Shown here piece after piece: positions 58,915 to 64,000 of a DNA stretch of 64,000 bases. This DNA is from Blumeriella jaapii (Eukaryota > Ascomycota > Leotiomycetes > Helotiales > Drepanopezizaceae), in the NCBI GenBank assembly GCA_009599575.1, contig VWND01000001.1, positions 496,001-560,000 on the forward strand, given 5' to 3'. Below the pieces are notes generated by a model. The model ran no database searches. It saw only the letters and a list, made by a program, of their open reading frames with translations, and was not told the origin of the DNA. The translations under genes and the position numbers were made by a program. Each line of letters begins with the position of its first letter. Within the stretch, counting starts at the first letter, position 1.

Positions 58915-59635
58915 AGGAAGCCACTTGTTTAATAAATTCATGTTGATACCGAGACGTTGCATTATCGCTTAATGACAAGTCCGGAAAACCTATAATTGGA
59001 AAGTAGGGCATGTATCTGGCACGTGACTCCAAGGATCCCTGAGTACATACAGCCTGTGTTTGCAACCTGGAATAGTATTTTCCTCAGACAAGATTACCAC
59101 TAAGTAGGACTGCATCGCGTTGTAGTATAAGGCCTGTCTTACCATCCCCCAATGTACAACCGACAACTTCCACAATGCATCCCATTTGTTTTCAGTCGCA
59201 GAAGCTCTGTCTTGGTTAGGCTCATATCGCTGTCTTAAACTAGGCAATCAACCCAGTCGATTGACGCGTCTCTGATCTGGTTAATGTCACGAACATGGGG
59301 GACCATCTGATTTGAGATCCTAATCAAAAATACTGGGGAGGTGCTGTTTTATAAGTTGTCTAGGAGTCACCAAATCACGCACTCTCCTCTCCGTCAGGAA
59401 TAGAAGAAATAAACACGAAATGCAGAAAAAAACGTCACTTTTCGCAAAAGACAGACTTTCAGCTGATCAAAGGGCCATCAGCCTCCATAATTTTCCTCTT
59501 CAATAGGTATACTATAAACACACTGTCGTCAAACCCGTTTCTGCTCATACAAGCCCTCTTTCGTGGAACGTCTTACGTGTGAAGCTTTTGAAAAACGCCA
59601 TCGCTATGTATCTGCGCCGCAATTATAAAGCTATT
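58915..59635. other. Convergent intergenic spacer, 0.7 kb
   Basis: 3' regions of the leucine-rich protein gene and HIR3. No other feature seen. Confidence 0.5.
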
Positions 59636-62600
59636 CTACAAAACGTCCTTATCAATCATACCCTCACCTTCCCCAGCTTCTTCAACTGTTTTCGCTTCAG
59701 CTTCTGCAGCCTTTCCAGCTTCAGCAGCATCCTCAACCTCTCCAGCCTGTTCGGCCTGTTCGGCCTGTTCGGCCTCTTCAACCTCTTCAGCCTCTTCAGC
59801 CTCCTCGACCTCTTCAGCCTCTTCAGCCTCCTCGACCTCTTCAGCTTCTTCAGCCTCCTCAGCTTCTTCAGCCTCCTCGGCCTCTTCAACCTCTTCAGCC
59901 TCCTCAGCCTCCTCAGCCTGATCCCCCATATCATCATCCTCCTCCTCCTCATCTTCATCGTCTCCAACCTCGCTATCAGATTGGTCAGAAGCAGCCGAGC
60001 CCATGAGACCAGGAAATATTGACGCCGGATCAACGTCATCCATATCCGGAGGATCACTGAGATCACTCTCATCGTCAGCACTATCATGCACACTCCCTCT
60101 TTCACTCTCCTTGTCCATATCGATATCCATCTCTCCCCGCGCTAGTGACTTCTTTTGCTCCTTCCTAGTTCTGGCCCCGTTCTGTTTCTGGGCAGCATTT
60201 CCGTCCTGATTACTCTCGGTAAGGACAGGAGTCAGCACCTTCGGCGTAGAGTTAGCGACACTAGCACTTCTTCTCGATTTCGCCCCCGATCCATCATTAG
60301 ACCCAAGGATCAGAATAGATTCCCGTTCCACAACTTTCGACCTAGCATTGGACGGCACGACTGGGACGCGCGGAACTTCCGGAATCCGACTATGAGCTTG
60401 GTCGGCCCTGCGCAAAATTTCTCGGCGATTGATACCCAGCTTCCGGGGGCGCACAGGCTCAGAGCCAGCCAAGGAAACTGGAACGGGAGCACGAGTGCCG
60501 CTCATATCCATAATGAGGTTGTTGAGGTGTTTGGGTCCCATGGCAGCGGCGGTGTTGGGAGATTCAGCAGCGCCGTCAGTTTGGCTGTTGTCTGGGCCGT
60601 TGCGGTCGTGGTCGTTCATTAACTTTGCGATTTGGACGAATATGGTAGCGTAGGCGTCGTTGATGAGGTCGTCGATAGGGGTTGATTTCATGAGGTTGTT
60701 ATTGAGCTTCTTCAAGTCGCAGGCCTCTCTGAGAGCGTCAATGGCAGGGTTGTTCATTCGCGGATCCTTGATCCACTCCTCGATACGGCTGGCTATCTGG
60801 TCGAAATCTTCGTGGCTGTAGCTCTTGAAGACATCATCCATGCCTACTGTGATGTCACCACAACGGCGTATGAGACGAACGTAGATATTGCAACATTCGG
60901 TCCAGACCTTCTCGAACTTTTGAAAGTCGTTGTTCTTTTTGCGCACTCGCTTTACCAGTGCCTCCATGCTCGCCTTATCGTTAGTGAGGAAGAGGAGTTT
61001 CATCATGAGGTGCACGTATCGCTCCATGTAGACGCAGTGTCGGCCAGCACGCTCGGCCTCGGATTTCCAAACTTGAATGTGCATTGTTTTCGTGAAGATT
61101 GAATCGCGGAGCTCGTTACGTGCGGCAGTGGCGTTGTCGAAATGTGGGTTCTCGTCGTCATACAGGATGTTAGCTACCCTTGCAACCATTCGATGATTCC
61201 AATGCTGCTTGTCGGCGGCTCGAAGATGGCGAAGATTTTTGAGAACGTAGGACTGCCACTCGGCATCATCGTTAATTACAACAGCCTCGCCCTTGTCTGG
61301 AGCAAATGGTTGCTTTCGCAGTAGATCCGCAGCCTCTTGACGAGACATAGCATCCATCAAGACAAGCTTGTGGACGGCAGAGACCAGTTTGTAGTGTGGC
61401 TCAAGCACAGGTTCGGAGCGACTGTTGGCGTTGTGTTTTGGAGCCGACTCGATAGCATTGATATAGTGGCTGAGGACAGACTCCATGCGTGGTCTGGTGG
61501 CCTGGATACGCGGGTCCTGCTCCTCACCAGCCCGACAAACATCTTCCACTGACATTTTCCAATCATAAAATGTGTCCTGTGCTGTTCAGTGGCGCTCTAA
61601 TGTACACAGAAAGGGATTACCTACATCCATTGTTTGGGCCGATCCCGAAGTGACTCATTGAAAAGCACCGAAGCGTAGTTCCACGCCCTGTAGCGCGTCA
61701 ACTCGTCATGCAAAGGCTTCTTGTACATGCCCTCGGCACCACTCATGTGCTTATCAAAGTCGTCGACCCAGAAAGCCTCCATAGAAAAAGGTTCTCTTGA
61801 AGCAGAATAGATTCGCATACCGAAGTCGAAATACATTTCGGAAAGCTTCTCGGCAGTATCAAAGGTGTCATCAGCAGTACGCATGGCTGTCGACAGTGCC
61901 ATAATGTAGCAAAGGATAGAGCTGCGTTGTAATCGGACGAGGACTTGGCGATTATTATTGATCTTGTCGGCGCTCCAGAGCACCTCTTCTTCTAACTCAT
62001 GGTCAAAACACTGTGCCAGGCGATACCAAGTCTCCCAGAAGTCTCCATTGAATTGAAGTTGCTGTTTTAACAAAGCTGCGGCGCCTCGCAGATCATCCGT
62101 TTGTGTTCCTGGGCCAAGGCGCTTTTGGGAGCGGTACTTGGTCAATTCGATCATACCCATCAAAAAATACCAGTTTTTGTCGGCGAAGGGGCTTTCGGCA
62201 GTAACGACTGGTAGCGAGTCGACCATAACCTGACCTCTCCATGCCTGGTACAGGTTAGAAGGCCGAATTGAGCCTTTCAGATATTCGGTATAGTTGCGAC
62301 GGTTGTGTTGCATCTGGGGATTCGGCTTCACAATACCTAGAATATCTTGCATCTTGGCCAGAGTGGCTCGAAGCTCATGCTTCAGCAGGTCTTTCATCGG
62401 AATTCGGTTAGCAAGCAAGATGACTCTATCGGCGAATGTAGAAACAACCCTCTTGTCGAGCTTTTCTGGTGGGCACCCATGCTCCTCTAGCATGTATGTT
62501 CCAACACCGAGGCGAAGTCCGTAGAGGTCATAAAGGACCTGACCCAGGTAGTCTTCCCAGTTCTCGACATTCTTCATGCGAAGTGTCTCCTGCTTCATCA

Positions 62601-64000
62601 TTTTGAGGAAGATCTTGTTAGATGCTTTGCAGCATTTGCGCAAGCCTAGACAATAATGCACGCGTGCCAAGTAATCCGCGAGGTCATTGTCAGGCGTGGT
62701 AAAGATCTCGACGTTCTGGTTCATAGCTTCCTTGATCATGGTATATTGTAGAGCCCAAGTTCTCACCTGCATTTCTCGCAGCTTGTTGGCAAAGCTACTA
62801 AAAGATCCTTCAGGGGAATATGCCGCAGTTGGAGGAAGCTGGGTCATGCCGACTCTAACCTCATCTTCAAAGAGGGCTGAAGCATGCAGGACTCTACTTA
62901 GTTGAGCAAGAGCCGCACATGTAGATTTGATGTGGCGTTCATCAATAACTTCGAAGCAGCCCGGGGCTTCATTAAGAGCGATGGTCAAAGACTTGACCAA
63001 AAGGTCATCCAAGGCCTTCAGCCACTGTAGAAGCGAATGTCGACGAGGTTCATCTGCACTATCGACGTAATCGCTGGTGCGTAGATCGTCGACGATAGTC
63101 TCGATGCTCTTCAAATGACACGAAAAGACCTTGGTATTATAACCAATGCTGATGTAAGCTTCGCGAAGCCTCTGCCATAGGAACAATCGCAATGACGTAC
63201 TGCCACTCTTCAGGAATTTCCACATATCCCGAAGCGCGGCCGGAGTCCCATCGGCTACATCTGCTTGGACGATTCCGTCTTCAGCAGCCGGCTCGAGTGA
63301 GTCAGTAGCAGACTCGGGGTCAAGCACAGGCTCCAAGGTTTCGATGATGGCTATCGGATCCGAGCGGTCAGTTTGAAAGAGATTGAAGAAGAAATCCATA
63401 GTCGTGAGCCGAGAGACTTCCCGCTCTGCTGCTTCGACGGAAATTTCTGGCATAACAGCGTTGTTCTGCAGATCAATAGTGGCTTGGCCGGAATTTCGGA
63501 GGAGAGTTTGAAGATCAGTCCAGCAGAGAACCTTGTGTTCGCGAGATACGCTGTCAGCCAAGGTAGCATAGAAGCCGGATGCCCAGAGGTATCGAATCGC
63601 AAGCTCGTCTTCCTGATTGCCGTTTCTTGTCTGGATGACATCAGCTGCAAAGTCGGCCCATCTGTTCAGACGATTCTTAGTAAGAAGGCGAGTCTCGAAG
63701 GGAACGGCGCTGGTAGGATTGGTGATCCTCGAATAGATGTCAATGTGAAGCTCAAAAAGCGTCTGCACGAATTCCCCCAACCGAGCACGCTTTTCTAGAT
63801 CGTCACTTGCATGTTTCATTTCAAGTTGCAAGCGAGGAAAGACTTCTGAATCAGCGAAGGTTGCGATCTTGACGACCGTGACCTTCATCGCCTCAGACCA
63901 CAAACATGTGCGATAGGTTGGGAGAACAGCGCAGAGCCATGCCCAGATGACATCATGAAGTCGCATCCATCCGCTTTCAACGTCCGCAGCAAATTCCGTA
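59636..64000 (-). CDS. HIR3: Histone transcription regulator HIR3 (C-terminal part; 5' end outside window)
   Basis: Minus strand; the frame is still open at the right edge, so only the C-terminal 1,400 or so residues are seen. Exon 61625 to beyond 64,000 carries helical repeat sequence (WKFLKSGSTSLRLFLWQRLR, YLARVHYCLGLRKCCKASNK, YRAWNYASVLFNESLRDRPK). A 48-bp intron (61,577-61,624) leads to THFMIGKCQWKMF, matching the conserved Hir3/CABIN1 motif. The next segment (PRMESVLSHYINAIESAPKH, EPVLEPHYKLVSAVHKLVL) lies in a different frame: one base, most simply a T in the TTT at 61,537-61,539, appears missing. The tail is strongly acidic with an EEA repeat. HIR3 is a scaffold of the HIR complex, which deposits H3-H4 outside S phase and represses histone genes. 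Confidence 0.85.
59746..59920 (-). repeat. Coding EEA/EEV repeat in the HIR3 acidic tail
   Basis: Imperfect 9-base units (GAGGAGGCT-like on the minus strand) encode about 20 copies of EEA, EEV or EQA. Units differ at synonymous and non-synonymous sites, with some runs of identical units, so length variation between strains is likely. Confidence 0.85.

Overview
The window is a piece of a filamentous ascomycete nuclear genome (Pezizomycotina; Dothideomycetes is my best guess from protein families such as the fungal PD-(D/E)XK and BTB proteins, but this is not proven). The evidence is many short GT-AG introns of about 45-160 bp with fungal branch points, conserved eukaryotic housekeeping genes, GC-balanced genes, and one AT-rich block carrying C-to-T / G-to-A decay typical of repeat-induced point mutation (RIP). 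There is no operon logic: each gene has its own promoter on either strand. Most exon boundaries below were derived by hand from splice signals, reading phase and family resemblance.

Left gene-rich part (1-16.6 kb): the 3' part of a secreted DUF1996 protein; a DOMON-cytochrome b561 membrane redox protein; the mitochondrial AAA chaperone BCS1; a small protein with an XPA-type zinc finger and AT-hooks; an NAD(P)-binding protein with a one-base frameshift in its Rossmann motif; a kinesin; and, divergent from the kinesin, a fungal PD-(D/E)XK nuclease-like protein. A decayed kinase fragment lies at 17.2-17.6 kb.

Middle AT-rich block (18,673-34,138): this is one nested insertion. The host element (E1) is a 4.52-kb inverted-repeat DNA transposon with a 32-bp TIR and an 8-bp target duplication. 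A 6.4-kb Ty3/gypsy LTR retrotransposon (5-bp target duplication GTAAA) sits in its left part, and a second copy of the same family (E2, 4.52 kb, reverse orientation, 8-bp duplication TGTTGCTG) sits near its right end. Removing both insertions restores E1 to 4,523 bp against 4,520 bp for E2. All three are heavily mutated. I recognise no transposase, so the family may be undescribed.

Right gene-rich part (35-64 kb): a hypothetical membrane protein, a ubiquitin-conjugating E2 with a GC-AG intron, signal peptidase subunit SEC11, a multi-pass membrane protein, a PHO89-type phosphate transporter with a CACGTG site upstream, a BTB protein, a J-domain protein, a hypothetical protein with leucine-rich stretches, and the C-terminal part of histone regulator HIR3, which runs off the right edge. 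Between 41 and 46 kb and 48.5 and 51.4 kb lie long intergenic stretches rich in the palindrome GTACAGTAC / TACTGTAC, including a 14-unit 9-bp minisatellite.

Three genes (NAD-binding protein, leucine-rich protein, HIR3) appear to need a single-base indel to read through. Uncorrected assembly errors or real lesions are both possible.
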